Below, in pieces: positions 1 through 11,421 of a DNA stretch of 64,000 nt. The notes under the pieces are model-generated. The model made no database searches and was not told the DNA's origin. It saw only the letters and a program-made list of their open reading frames with translations. The stretch is from Carallia brachiata (lineage: Eukaryota > Streptophyta > Magnoliopsida > Malpighiales > Rhizophoraceae), in assembly GCA_021464245.1 (NCBI GenBank), contig JADCRB010000029.1, positions 1,965,229 through 2,029,228 on the forward strand, written 5' to 3'. Position numbers and translations under genes: made by a program. Position 1 is the stretch's first letter. Every line of letters starts with the position of its first letter.

Positions 1-3000
1 GAAAGAATCACTCATAGCGAGAAGCATAAAAATTGATAGAATACTCGCCTTCAGGTCCACTGCTGTTATTTTCATCTTGTCCCATAAATCCATGAATTTT
101 ATTACAAATACACCACAATCATGCCTGCAAGTGTTACACAAATTCAAACAAGTTGTAGTAGAATATGACTAACAGCTTAAAGAACATTAACACATAAAAA
201 TTGGCAACAGTAAACAACAGACATACAAATTTTCCTGTTGAGGGACATTAACAATCTTCGTCTCAAACTCATCCAAACAAACCTTATTGTCCCCAGCCAA
301 AGTCAAGGCTTCACCCACTATAGATACAAGTACAAACATATAATTCATCATTGAAATGAATTAAGCTGTTATAAAACTATGCGTTCGCTAAGGCGACATC
401 GCTGAGATCCACTTACCACATGTTGAAAAAGAAGATACCATTGCTTTTCGAGTGCAGAGACTTGAGAGTCCAAAACTTCAATTTGACTTTCTTAGAGATT
501 CACCACAAAAAGGCACCAATGCTCCTCAAAAATAATTGGGATAAATAACTGCAACTACACAATTTAACATCTAATTTTTGAAGCTTTCCCAAACAATACA
601 AAAAGTAGCCAAACTTACTAACCATATTGCATGACAACAAATATCCAAGGCTTTCCTTTACTATTGCAGGCAAAACTTGACTTGGGACCATTTTGCGCAT
701 TAACCTTCCCAACAAATCGCCTCCACTATCCGCAAAAATAGAGGTCTATAACATTACATTTAATGAGATCACAGTGCTTGCATTCATAAAACTAAACATA
801 CATGATCCTTATATGCTACTTACTTAATAAAACTCATATGTTTTTTGGGCAGTTAAGCAATATAGTTACCCCAAATAAAGGCTAAAGTAATGCCTTCTAA
901 CGCGTCCCTTTTTCTTCTGGCAAAGGTTGAGAAAGTCACGTAGAAGTGAATAACTTGGCATAAAAGTCCATTTTTGGCCCAAGATGTGCATGTTACAACA
1001 TAGGTGAGTAAACAATCTTTAACCTAAAAACCAAATATATTCACTAACTAGCTTTCTAGAATATTTAACTTACAACAGTTAACACTCGTTGCCTTGGACC
1101 CAAACAGCGAATCTCAACCAAGAACAAAACAACATCTGTAGCAAAAGATACAGCAATTGGACTGAATTTGAATATATTATCATAAAGGGTAAGCATTCCA
1201 AACCACTATTTCTTTAGAAAAAAAAAAGATTGTGAAATTTAAAGGTTCTTTATTTTATTCTAAAATGCACAAAATGCTACTTACTTATTTAAACTTCGCC
1301 TGCCCTTAGATGGTCTTACAACCCAGTTATAGAGTGTGTTGTTAGTCTTATTGAAATTCGAGTAAGAACAGAGTTGAGTTTTCAAAGACATTTGCATCTT
1401 TTACTACAGTTTGCTTAATAAGGCGATGCGGCCTCTTTTTCACCCTTAGCCTCTCACTCATCATTGGATTATCCTCACACAATTTTTCACAAAGTTTATC
1501 TGCACCTTCCCTTTCTACTGTCTTTGGCCCAGGTCAAAACATTAACATAACACAAATAAGCCTTCATTTACCTATGCAAACACTGACATGCCTTTATTAT
1601 GACATCCATGACTAATACAGTTCACAAATATTAACCATAATAAATTAATTAAACACTCAAAGCATCTCAGCTTAGTTCTACATTGCAGTAATAATGTTTG
1701 GGAAACATCTGCTCCATGTACACCAACTTCAGCAAAAGCTATGCTTTTGCCCACCTTTTAACTTGTCTGACCCTGCACATTTTTGGCAGCTCTATTGGTG
1801 ACCAATACACAACCATTAGCTCCAGCCAGGCACCCTTCGAAGCGACCCTTCCCATTCTGCCCATTCGTGACAACATCAACTTCTTCATTGTAAGCTTCAT
1901 CAGTTACGTTCGACTTCATGCTGCACTCATCATTTCCACCACAATCTTCCTCACTAACTATTTCTTCATCGCCACCGCCATCATTTGCCAGCTAATTCTC
2001 CAACTTGGTTCTATACTCTGCTCCTGCATTTAATATCTAATATTACTTTTCACAAATAACATTCATAATGTTAAATAACAATTTTATTGCCTTTCCAATT
2101 TTATTTCCATTATCCATGCAACTTAATAACTCACAACTCTTACCCCTCTATCTTTTTTTTCTCTTCTACTAATAGATTTGAAATGTTTTTTCATACCTCC
2201 TTTACAATTTTCTGCTTTCTGTCTCTTTCCTTTAATTTCCCTGCTGCTTGACCCAACCAAATTGCCCTTACTACTTGCACACTTACATTCAAACAACTTC
2301 GTCTTCAGTTTGCGGCTAAACCTCTTTATCATTTTCTCCATCAACTTGTTTGCAATATCAACAACCTTGACAACAAGTACATAATAATAGTGACACAAAA
2401 AAAAATTAAAAAAATTTTTACCTTCAAATAACCAACCAAACCATTCTCATCTTCCCTTCTCTACTATTGACTCATTTAGAATGCATCAAAATATGCACAA
2501 CAATTATGCATGTTCTCCCACTAATTATTATAAATCAAAAAAAAAAAAAACAGTGGCCTATCATTATTTACGTCCCTCTTGAACTAGCACCCCCATCACA
2601 TTGACAGTGACAAAATTTGCATTCATTCAAAGATCATTTGCATATACCCTACATAACCTAACCACACCATTACTATCTCAACCACACCAATTAACATATC
2701 AAACAATTACTATCTACAAGCTTGTAAGCAAGAATTCTAGAGATGAGTTGCTCCATACCTGATTTTGATTAAAGATAGCATATTCTTCTTCCATCTTCAC
2801 ATGCTGTCTAACCCTACAAACTGTCCAGAACTTCATTGGATGTTCTGCTGCCAGTCTTTCCTCAAAATTGTATAGAGGATACCTCTCAAAGTAAAAATCT
2901 GTCCAAATAAATCTTGAATACACTTACCACCACAATAATGCATTATTACCTGCAAAACAAACATCTTTGCAGATTTATTTATGTCCTTACCATTAGAAAT

Positions 3001-4390
3001 AACAGGCAGCCACCGACACTTCTCTTTCCTAAGTTGTCTCGATGTTTCCTTTTCCCCTTTCTGTACCCTAAACCTTATTATATAACCAAGATAGTGCATA
3101 GTCTCCCCAATGCATTCGTGTCACATCTACAACATTAGCTACAACATAGTGCAGTTTGGTCAATAAAGTTTGGGATAAAGTTGGGCACATGATAGCTTGG
3201 AGAGTAAGTAGCAAAAAGCTTTGCTTCAATGTCTCATCATCAATGCCACTTCTCCACAAAATTTGTCTCAGCGCCTCAAAGATTATTCAATCTTTACCTC
3301 CTTTCCAACTTCACTACCCAAATTTTTCTTCACACTTCACTTTCCTCTCCAGTTTCTTTGCTTTCATTTTCTTCACAGCCAACTTATCAACTTTCTCATT
3401 ACTTGCATGCCAGCCTCCTTGTTGCATGGCACCAGTTGACTCCCATTGGGCAATCCCATCACTTCAGCCACATCAGCCCCCATAATTTCTCATTGGTGTC
3501 CACTTATAATCATCTCCGATTTATAGAAGTCAAAATGGCCCAACAAAGACACCATGGAACTCTTTAGCATGTTCCTGCAATTAATTTCGGCAAACAACTA
3601 GAAACCGATCTCCAAAATTAGTGCATGGACTCTAGAATCTTCAGCATTTTATACATCAACTTCATAATTTGTTGAGGGCAGCACCACGAATAGTATGGAG
3701 GCTACAATTTAATATCTCTGATCAATTATATTGCTGGATACATCAATTCTACTTAATTCTAAACTTTATTTTTATTTGCATACTTTCTTGCCTCACCATA
3801 TACTTTGCCCTCTTTCACTTTATGTCTCTCTGATTGCACCCACCCTTCACTGTCTGCTAGTAAGTGGTTCCTATTTCCTCCTTAAATTTTGCACGTCGCC
3901 TCTTGTCTAGATCCTTCCATGCCTTTGACACTTCCTTTGTAGACTTTAGTTGCCACAATTTTTACTAAGTCATTACGAATGCTCATTACAGCCAAAAACT
4001 AAATAAAAACTAATTCCAACTTCTGTTGTAGAGCTTCAACTTCTTTCCACCCTTGGACCTACCTCTGCAATATATCATTTCCTTCAAATGAAACATGATA
4101 TTATTCCACCATCGGCGTGTTATATTACCATGCACTCTTACAACTAGGCATCTACCATGCATATATCAAAACAGATTCCACAGTACTTATTACAAAATGT
4201 TGTATGCATTTTTCTTTTTTTTCCATTTCAGTGATCGACGTCCTTGGAAAACCGTTGTTGGATTCTATTGCCTTTCACAAACAGCATCTGACTCAAATGA
4301 ATATTCTGACGATGTAGTGCAATCTGACTCTTCTTCCCTTGATTCCACAATGAATTCCTCGTCCGACAATAGCATCGACCCCTTGCCCAT
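1..4390 (-). pseudogene. Transposon-type Ulp1/SENP-like C48 cysteine peptidase gene, decayed and cut at the window edge
   Basis: On the minus strand, scattered coding blocks follow the order of plant transposon proteins that end in a Ulp1 (SUMO-protease-like, family C48) domain. An acidic N-terminus starts MGKGSMLLSDEEF (4390). Next come WKDLDKRRRAKFKEEI (~3870-3930) and ADVAEVMGLPNGSQL (~3420-3490). Then come DDETLKQSFLLLTLQAIMCP and VDVTRMHWGDYALSWLYNKV (3068-3260) and ERYPLYNFEERLAAEHPMKF (~2815-2890). The catalytic triad is recognisable near the left edge: His in EEHWCLFVVNL (~495-530), Asp in IEVLDSQ (~460-480), and Cys in HDCGVFVIKFMDLWDK. The last block is rebuilt by splicing out a 102-bp intron (125-226, donor gtatgt, acceptor ttgcag). 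A stop codon (492-494) falls right after VVNL, and other blocks sit in different frames, so the gene looks dead. The 3' end lies beyond base 1. The transposon superfamily (MULE with captured Ulp1, or other) is not settled. Confidence 0.72.
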
Positions 4391-6009
4391 TATCTTCCAA
4401 AGCCTTGTCACACTCACTCGCACTGCCCAATACCCAAACCCTCTCTTTCACTCCCCTTCTTATATATGCCTCTTCGTCGAACAACGTTTCAAATTCCCCA
4501 ATTTGATTTTCAAATTGTATACAATAAACCCTAACCTCCCAAACACACTTCGTTTTTTCTTTTTTCACAGACTTTAAATGTGGGACCTAGTTTTACTTAC
4601 TTCTTTCCCCTACTTTTAAAATGGGACCCTACTACTATTTTCATATCCCTGGTTTCTTTTATTTTCGTTTTTCGTTTAATTTTAATTTTATTTCTCTAAT
4701 TTGTTCTTTTTTTCATTTCGTTTTTTGCGGAAACCAAAATCTAGCTGTGGGGCCCAACTTTGGTATAGTCCAAGCGCACATTTTGGAGCCTGTATCCAGT
4801 GTAGTATTCACGCTCTTTTAATTATTTAGAGAAAAAAGATTAATGTATTAATTGTTTAGGTTAATGAAATCTTGTGAGCCCAATAAGCCCATTGTTGATG
4901 TGGGGCCTCATCAACCATTTGATTTATGCACACATCAACATTTTTTCTCCGTCGTCACGCCATATCAACAGTTGTAACAATTTTGATTAACGGAACTTTA
5001 CGTCATATTAGATTTGTCAAAAAATAATTAAATTATATTAGATTTATTATTTTTTAAAGCCAGTGCTGAATTTGTTAAAAACCACAAAAGTGGTGATTTT
5101 TTTTTATATTAACCCTTTTTCTATTTTTTTATTTCTCTCTTCTAACTACTACTCACCCTACACTCCCTTAGATAAATAGTCATAAAAATTTATCCACTAA
5201 CAAATACATTTATATGCAATTAAGTTCATTGCATTTATTAGTTTTAGATCATTCCAAATTATGAAGTGCAAATAGTATTAAATAAAGCTAAAAAATTCCA
5301 AATTTATAAGTTCATCCCACTATTTTATTTCAAAAAAAAAATTTTGCACGTAAACGAGGGAACGCGGTGGATAAGCAGTAATTTGTATTGTTATATTATA
5401 AAAATCATATTGAAGTTAAAAAAAAAAATAAATAGTTAAATATCGTTTGATTAAATGCGCACTTCACTAAGCGTGATCATAAAATCTTGTTCTTTTCTAA
5501 AAAAAAGTTTTGAGCACCACTCCACTATTATTAGAAAATTTGCCCTTTTAAAATTTCAAAATTCTAAAAATTAAGACAAATTGTAGAGGAAAAAATTTTT
5601 ATTTTCTATTGCACTATGTAATATGGAATGATACACATGACTATAATTTATAAACATGTTTGTTAACTACAAAAATATTTTTTAGCAGGTGAATTTTACA
5701 ACTTTTATTTAATATCATTGCAAAGTAATTAAATTGAAATAAAATTAAAATTTAATTTATTTAATTAACAAATTATTGTTAGCTGATAAAAATTAAAACA
5801 AGTGACTACTTGAGCGAGAGACACGTTAAAACAATATTACTCATTAAATAAAAAGATTAAAAAAAAAAAGAAAAGAAAAACTATCAACAAAGAAATAGAA
5901 AAGAAAAATACCAGCCTTTATTCTTGTCCTATGCAAGAAGAAAGAAGAGAAGAGAAGAAGAGAGGGAGAGGAAGCAGATTCTCAACGGATCTCCCAGAAG
6001 ACTCTCTCA
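4391..6009. other. Intergenic AT-rich region upstream of the RabGAP gene
   Basis: No coding block is convincing here. The longer reading frames are short, and those at 4095-4577 and 4621-4821 are antisense to, or flank, the transposon-type gene. The stretch from about 5000 to 5900 is very AT-rich with many A or T runs. The purine-rich AGAAGAGAAGAGAAGAAG-type stretch at about 5935-5980 directly precedes the RabGAP start and fits a 5' leader. A reading frame opens at 5924 (MSYARRKK...), but it does not continue into the conserved protein. Confidence 0.5.
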
Positions 6010-9000
6010 ATGTTCAACCCCGGCGATAACAACCCGCAAGGCATCCACCTTCCCGGCGGCGGTGCCGGAACTGTCCGATTTGTGGACGATGGCTCCCCCG
6101 CCTTCCAGAGTTACGTGGCCGTCACGGCCTTGGCCGGAATCGCGTCTTCGCCGCCATATTCTACACCACCAGTAGGTAAAAAAACATATTTGATAGTTTT
6201 TTTTTTTTTTTAACACTCTTTACTTGCCTGCGAGATACGCCGAAATAGAATTACGAAGAAACTAAAATCAAATTATTTAATTGATTGATTAGAGACTCAG
6301 CCCAATTCTCATCATTTTGAGAGTTTACAAAGTGAATTTTAAGCAAAAAGAATTGCTTTATGGGATAGGCTGCTTTGTGGTGGCATCAAGACAATGCAGC
6401 ATGCAGTGATTTTGAGTTGAATGTTGAAGAAATTGTTTCTTTCTATCCCATTTTCATCCGTGTTTGCTTTAATTTTATTACCATTTTGTTGTTATTATTG
6501 TTGGATGCATTGACTGTCTTCTAACTTGGAAAATTATGCGTTTGTCGTTGTGCTTACAAGTCGTTTGACACTGTAAATGCTCTTCAGCGTGTTGCTTTCT
6601 TCCCTTCATGCCCTTTCTTTTGACATGGCCTAATTTTCATCAATTTGACTTATTTACTGAGCTTGATGATTTCACGTTTATTTTCCTCTTTTCCAGATGC
6701 ATTTTTGACATGTTAATATAGTGAGTATTAAGTAAAGGTTCAGATGTATGGAGTCTTACTCCCATGTTTTACGAAGAGGTTGTTTGTGTCATCCATTCGG
6801 ACCTGTGACCTTCAAGTCATAATAGGGTAATTTTACTGCTATACAATGGAGTAGCACTTCCTTTTTTTTCCTTAAAAAAAGGATGATATTCTTTTAAGAA
6901 GATTTAGCCAGTTACATTGCACCAAACATATAAGTTTATTCTGCTCTATGGGCACCGTTCTCTTTGATTCAGTTTTTTTTTTTTTTTTTAACAATCCATG
7001 TTCATTTAGGGGGCATATTAAATCACCGTGGTCTGTCAAGAAACGAAAACCTGCCCTTTCACCCAAGCAATGGAGAAGTTTTTTTACGCCAGATGGCAAA
7101 CTTTTTGATGGTGGAGCTAAGTTTTTGAAGAAAGTTCGCAGTGGGGTGAGTTGAGTAGTAATTGCACTTATTGTATCTGTTCTGCTTTTCCTCTACTGTG
7201 GGGATTTATCTCTTACGTTTTTGGGACAGGGAGTTGATCCTAGTATTAGAGCAGAGGTTTGGCCATTCCTCCTTGGAGTGTAAGTATGCCCAACTATGTT
7301 GTGTTATTAATAAGTTATTATTTGCTACTGTTGCTGCATTGTCACATCTCCAAGACGGATCCTGAATTGTTCTAAATTTCGTCTCATCTGCCCTTGACAG
7401 TTTGCTTCATGGGATACATGTTAAGGCATTTTAGTCAACATACGTCCCCAGAGTTTAGACAGCATGAACAAGTGTTCAACTTGGCCTCCTCTTTTCTTTT
7501 TGTTCTTTTTCCCTTTCTTTCTTGTCTCTCAAATCAAATTTGTACTTTTAATAGTAAGACATCTGCAGCTTCATAGGCTGTACTCTCTTTATTATTTTCA
7601 TATGATCTAACTATTTTCTTGTCTGAGAAAATATTATACTCTATTTATTATTACGATGTCCTGCTCCATATTTTCCTATGGAATAGTGCAATTTTTCTCC
7701 ATGGGAGCCTAAACTCAAATGCTTTTTTAGGCATTTGATATTGAATGAATGCATTAATATCTCTCTGTTGTTCCTCTTAAAATCTCAAGATTGTATTATT
7801 GACTTTTCTTCCTTTAACAGCTATGACTTGAATAGCTCCAAAGAAGAAAGAGGTTATAAGGACCCAGAAAAGGTACTTTTCACCAAGCTCAGCTTAGAAA
7901 TTAGAGCTTGTGCTTTCAAGTTATATGGTATCTCAGATGAGTTAACTGCTGTTTTCAGCTTGTAATTTTAGTTCCTTTTTGTTCCCACTTCCCACATTTT
8001 GACCACCATTTTCATGGGTTTTTTTTTTGGACTACCTTTGATGCAGAAAGGAATACAAGGAACTACGCCGACAGTGCCAATGGCTCCTCAATTCCAGCAA
8101 TGAGAGCTCTAGGCCAAATGAAATTAGTAGTACAATCTGCGACGGAAACAGCGAAAGTCTTGTTCAAGATGCAGGCTGTTCTAGTGATGAAGATATTTCT
8201 AGTACAAGGAAGTCTCTTTCCATTGAGGAAAGAAGGCCAGATACCAGTTATGCTGATGATCCCTCCAGTGAACTTTTGGAAAGTCATGATAGTTCAGTAC
8301 AAGGCAGAAGCACTGAGGTATCAGCATCAAATGTTGAGTCAGATGAAAAGGAGGCCAGAAAGTCCTTTTCCAGTGAGGAAAAGGGACCCAACATTCATTA
8401 TCCTGATAATCCCTCCAGTGAGATGCTGGAAAATGATTGTAGTTCTGGACAAGGCAAAAATGCTGATGCCTCTGTTGCAAACATTGAATCATCTGGATCC
8501 AACTCTTCTGAAGACCCTTTAGTCACTCACGCTTCCTCCCCACTAGACAGGGAAGAGAATGATCTGGATGTTTCCAAAAAAGCCAATGTTCCTCCGTCAA
8601 GGATTGAATTTGATACAAACCAACGGACTACTGAAAATTTTGAAACATGGCAGAGGATCATTCGCGTTGATGCAGTGCGTGCCAATGGAGAGTGGATATC
8701 ATATTCCCCTTCTCAGGCTGCAGTATCAGACAGTAATGCACGCCATTTGGCTGAGGCTGTAAGGCTGAAGGACTATGATCACCTGGAACCCTGCAGAATT
8801 TTCCATGCTGCTCGACTAGTTGCTATTCTTGAAGCCTATGCAGTCTATGACCCTGAAATTGGCTATTGTCAGGGCATGAGTGACCTACTTTCTCCAGTAA
8901 TTGCTGTTATTGAAGAGGATCATGAGGCTTTCTGGTGCTTTGTGGGTTTCATGAGGAAGGCTCGACATAATTTTAGGCTTGATGAGGTGGGGATCCGAAG

Positions 9001-9436
9001 GCAACTTAATATTGTTTCCAAGATTATCAAGTGCAAAGATTCTCGCCTGTTCAGGCACTTGGAGATGCTGCAGGCTGAGGATTGTTTTTTCTACCGGATG
9101 GTAGTGGTGCTATTTAGGAGGGAATTATCATTTGAACAGACACTGAACCTCTGGGAGGTGATGTGGGCAGATCAGGCGGCCATAAGAGCTGGTTTTTGGA
9201 AATCTGCGTGGAAGAGGATAGGGCAGGAAGCACCACCAACAGGTGATCTGTTGCTTTATGCAATTGCAGCTTCAGTGTTGCAGAGGAGGAAGTTAATCAT
9301 AGAGAAGTACAGTAGCATGGACGAGATTTTGAGGGAATGCAATAGCATGGCTGGACAACTCGATGTCTGGAAGCTTCTGGATGATGCGCATGGTTTAGTG
9401 GTGACCCTGTATGACAAGATAGAGACATCCTCTTGA
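6010..9436 (+). CDS. RabGAP: TBC-domain Rab GTPase-activating protein (GYP1-like)
   Basis: Stimulates GTP hydrolysis by Rab GTPases in membrane traffic. Proposed exons: 6010-6175 (start MFNPGDNNPQGIHL), 7010-7145 (GHIKSPWS...FFTPDGKL...KKVRSG), 7230-7279 (GVDPSIRAEVWPFLLGV), 7821-7872 (YDLNSSKEER), and a long last exon from about 8047/8051 to the stop at 9434-9436. The last exon encodes a Ser/Glu-rich linker and then the TBC catalytic core. Both catalytic fingers are present: Arg in IIRVDAVRANGEW and Gln in GYCQGMSDLLSP. In family members the N-terminal WPFLLGVYDL and C-terminal parts form one TBC domain split by a long insert, as here. Two places need a one-base frame correction (near 6143 and 7848-7852), so the gene is either slightly broken or the sequence has errors. 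Arabidopsis At5g53570 is the expected syntenic counterpart. Confidence 0.88.
8190..8500 (+). repeat. Internal duplication in the RabGAP Ser-rich linker
   Basis: Two successive linker segments resemble each other in protein and DNA. The first reads RKSLSIEERRPDTSYADDPS then SELLESHDSSVQG. The second reads RKSFSSEEKGPNIHYPDNPS then SEMLENDCSSGQG. The period is about 57-59 codons. The DNA words ccctccagtga and gaggaaa recur at matching positions. This is an in-frame duplication inside a disordered linker between the two halves of the TBC domain. Confidence 0.7.
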
Positions 9437-9922
9437 TGGCTTCCCTTCAAGCAGTTTGTTGACCAATTTATTGGCTTACATTCATATGTTGTGGAGCGGA
9501 TATTTCACTAAGTCCAGGTCATTTGCATTTCCAACTGCTTGGACATGGAGTTCATGCTGCTCGTTCGTATAGGTGCTGCATGCTGCATGGGTTTAAGGTC
9601 AAGGATCTGCTGTGGCGAGAGGAGCATGCTTAAAAAGATCTGTTTAGGCTTGTTTGCATTTTACTCTCTTTACATACTGTGGATCACAATCTCCACGATC
9701 ACCTTCTCACACTTTGAGGCTTGAGCAGATCCATCCTGTGTCGATCGGGAATCTTAAGTGTTCATCATGCGGTCCTAATGTTAGAAGACATTGGAAATTG
9801 GCTGTTTAATTTGCTGATGATTGAAAAACTACTTGACTTTGCTGGTAGCATTCCCTAGCTGCTAATGAAAATAGTCGTAGATCTTATCTGCATTTTTTGT
9901 TCCAGCCAACCCAAAATGTTTC
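9437..9922 (+). other. RabGAP 3' flank / probable 3' UTR
   Basis: This stretch follows the RabGAP stop codon and is less AT-rich than the DNA after it. A 61-codon frame (9539-9724) shows no recognisable protein. It probably holds the 3' UTR. I see no unambiguous polyadenylation signal. Confidence 0.4.
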
Positions 9923-11300
9923 ATTTCGGGTAAAATGCAAAAATATTCCTCATAGTTTGCAGCAGTTACACTTTAATCCGCTAGATTTTCATTTTTAACA
10001 CAATGGTCCTTGATATAAAATTGGCTTTTTCTTTCCCATGTCTCTCACACCTTCTTTCTCCGTATTAGATCTTAAAACCTATGAAAATTGAATCCCAAAT
10101 TAACGAGTTAGTTAGTGTGAGCTTATCTATGTGGTTATGCAAATTACTAAGGGGTCTTGTGAGGGACATAGTCCCCACATGGCTCTAGATATTGATGCGT
10201 TGATGCTATATGTAAAAATGTGTTCAATATCTCTGCAATAGTGCCAACAATCTTTATTAATTTTATAATTCTTCTGTTTATTGAGTTGATTTTTATTGTC
10301 TTGGATTGTCTTGAAATAAAGACAGAATTTTATTGAAAGGTGAGGGTATCATTTTTCAAAAGGACCTAAGGATCTTTCTTTGAGATGATAACATATGCCA
10401 ACATTTGTCCTGTTCAACACCTTTGCCTAGAACAGAAGGGTGTTTAAGAATATTTAGAATTATCTATCGAATAAATGACGTCAACTTTTTATTAACCAGA
10501 TGGAAAGAAGAAATTTGAACAAAATTATAAAGGACAATCGAATTTTATGGTATTAGAACTTTAAAAACACATAGGGTCACGGCTACAAAATTTCCTCCAA
10601 TTTTCTTGATAAGGTTTAGGATGACTTTTGCTTATCTTAGCAGCCGAGGCGAGCTTAATTGCGGCAAAAGCTAAATGAGGGATGGCAGCTCAGTGCACAA
10701 TGTCCTAATTGCGCAGGAACACTAGAAAATTGTTAGCCTCAGAAATATCTTACTTCTCTTCACAATTCTGAAAAATATAAAAATTCAAGAAAAAATTTTT
10801 TAGAAAAAGATAAATATTTCAATTGGAATAGGCTTATTATTCGCATATTTCAGGATGGTCCTCTTCCCCCCCCCCCCCCCCACCCCCTCTCTTAAAATTA
10901 AGTCCAATTGAAATTCCGATGTGGCAAATGGAATACATGGGTGCCTTGCGCATAACCTCCAACAACCATGAGAATGCAAAGAGTACACAATGATTTATAA
11001 AAAATTAATTGAATTTAAAAATTAAAAAAATAAATAAATTATTAAATATTATTAAATTAACTGTGTCTACTGTATATTTCATTAAATATATTCACATAAT
11101 TTTACTCTTTGCGCAAAACTAAACCGAGTTTTGTCCACCACTGCTAGTTCAATTTGTCTGTACATTGTACAAAACTCCAGAATACACCTAATTTGGTGGG
11201 GAATTTTTTCCAGAATTGCTTGTGGCCAGAAGGCCTGATCTCATGTTGTGCCGTACTACCTTAGAGGAACCTAAGCTAAAAACCATACATGTTTTCAACT
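9923..11300. repeat. Tandem segmental duplication, copy A
   Basis: Copy A of a ~1.4 kb non-coding segment repeated in the same orientation at 11422-12830. Matching blocks run in the same order. They include a start block at 9923 (gcagcagttacacttta), the word gccaacatttgtcctgttca (~10396), gacttttgcttatcttagca (~10625), gggtgccttgcgcataacc (~10940) and gttgtgccgtactaccttag near 11250. The offset grows from about 1,500 to 1,540 bp because of small indels. Copy A alone carries a run of 16 C residues. Confidence 0.85.
10866..10887 (+). repeat. Poly-C tract, 16 C then A then 5 C
   Basis: An uninterrupted run of 16 cytosines at 10866-10881 is followed by A and five more C residues. The matching place in copy B of the duplication (~12365-12395) is T-rich instead, so the tract expanded or was gained only in copy A. 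Confidence 0.9.
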
Positions 11301-11421
11301 CTGCTACCACAAGGGAAGAGCCACGTCATTGGACCTTGAAAAAGATCGAATATAGAATACAGGTAATCTTACTCTTATTTTCGTCCGAAGACTTTCAGCA
11401 AGGTCACAATGGAAAATGTGT

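Noticed and set aside
3156..3567. Three overlapping + strand frames
   Set aside because: They are antisense to conserved blocks of the minus-strand Ulp1-transposon gene.
4095..4577. 160-codon + strand frame
   Set aside because: It overlaps the acidic N-terminal block of the transposon gene on the other strand and looks like its complement.
5924..6175. 83-codon frame starting MSYARRKK
   Set aside because: It overlaps RabGAP exon 1 in another frame; the MFNPGDN frame carries the family-like SYVAVTALAGIA segment.
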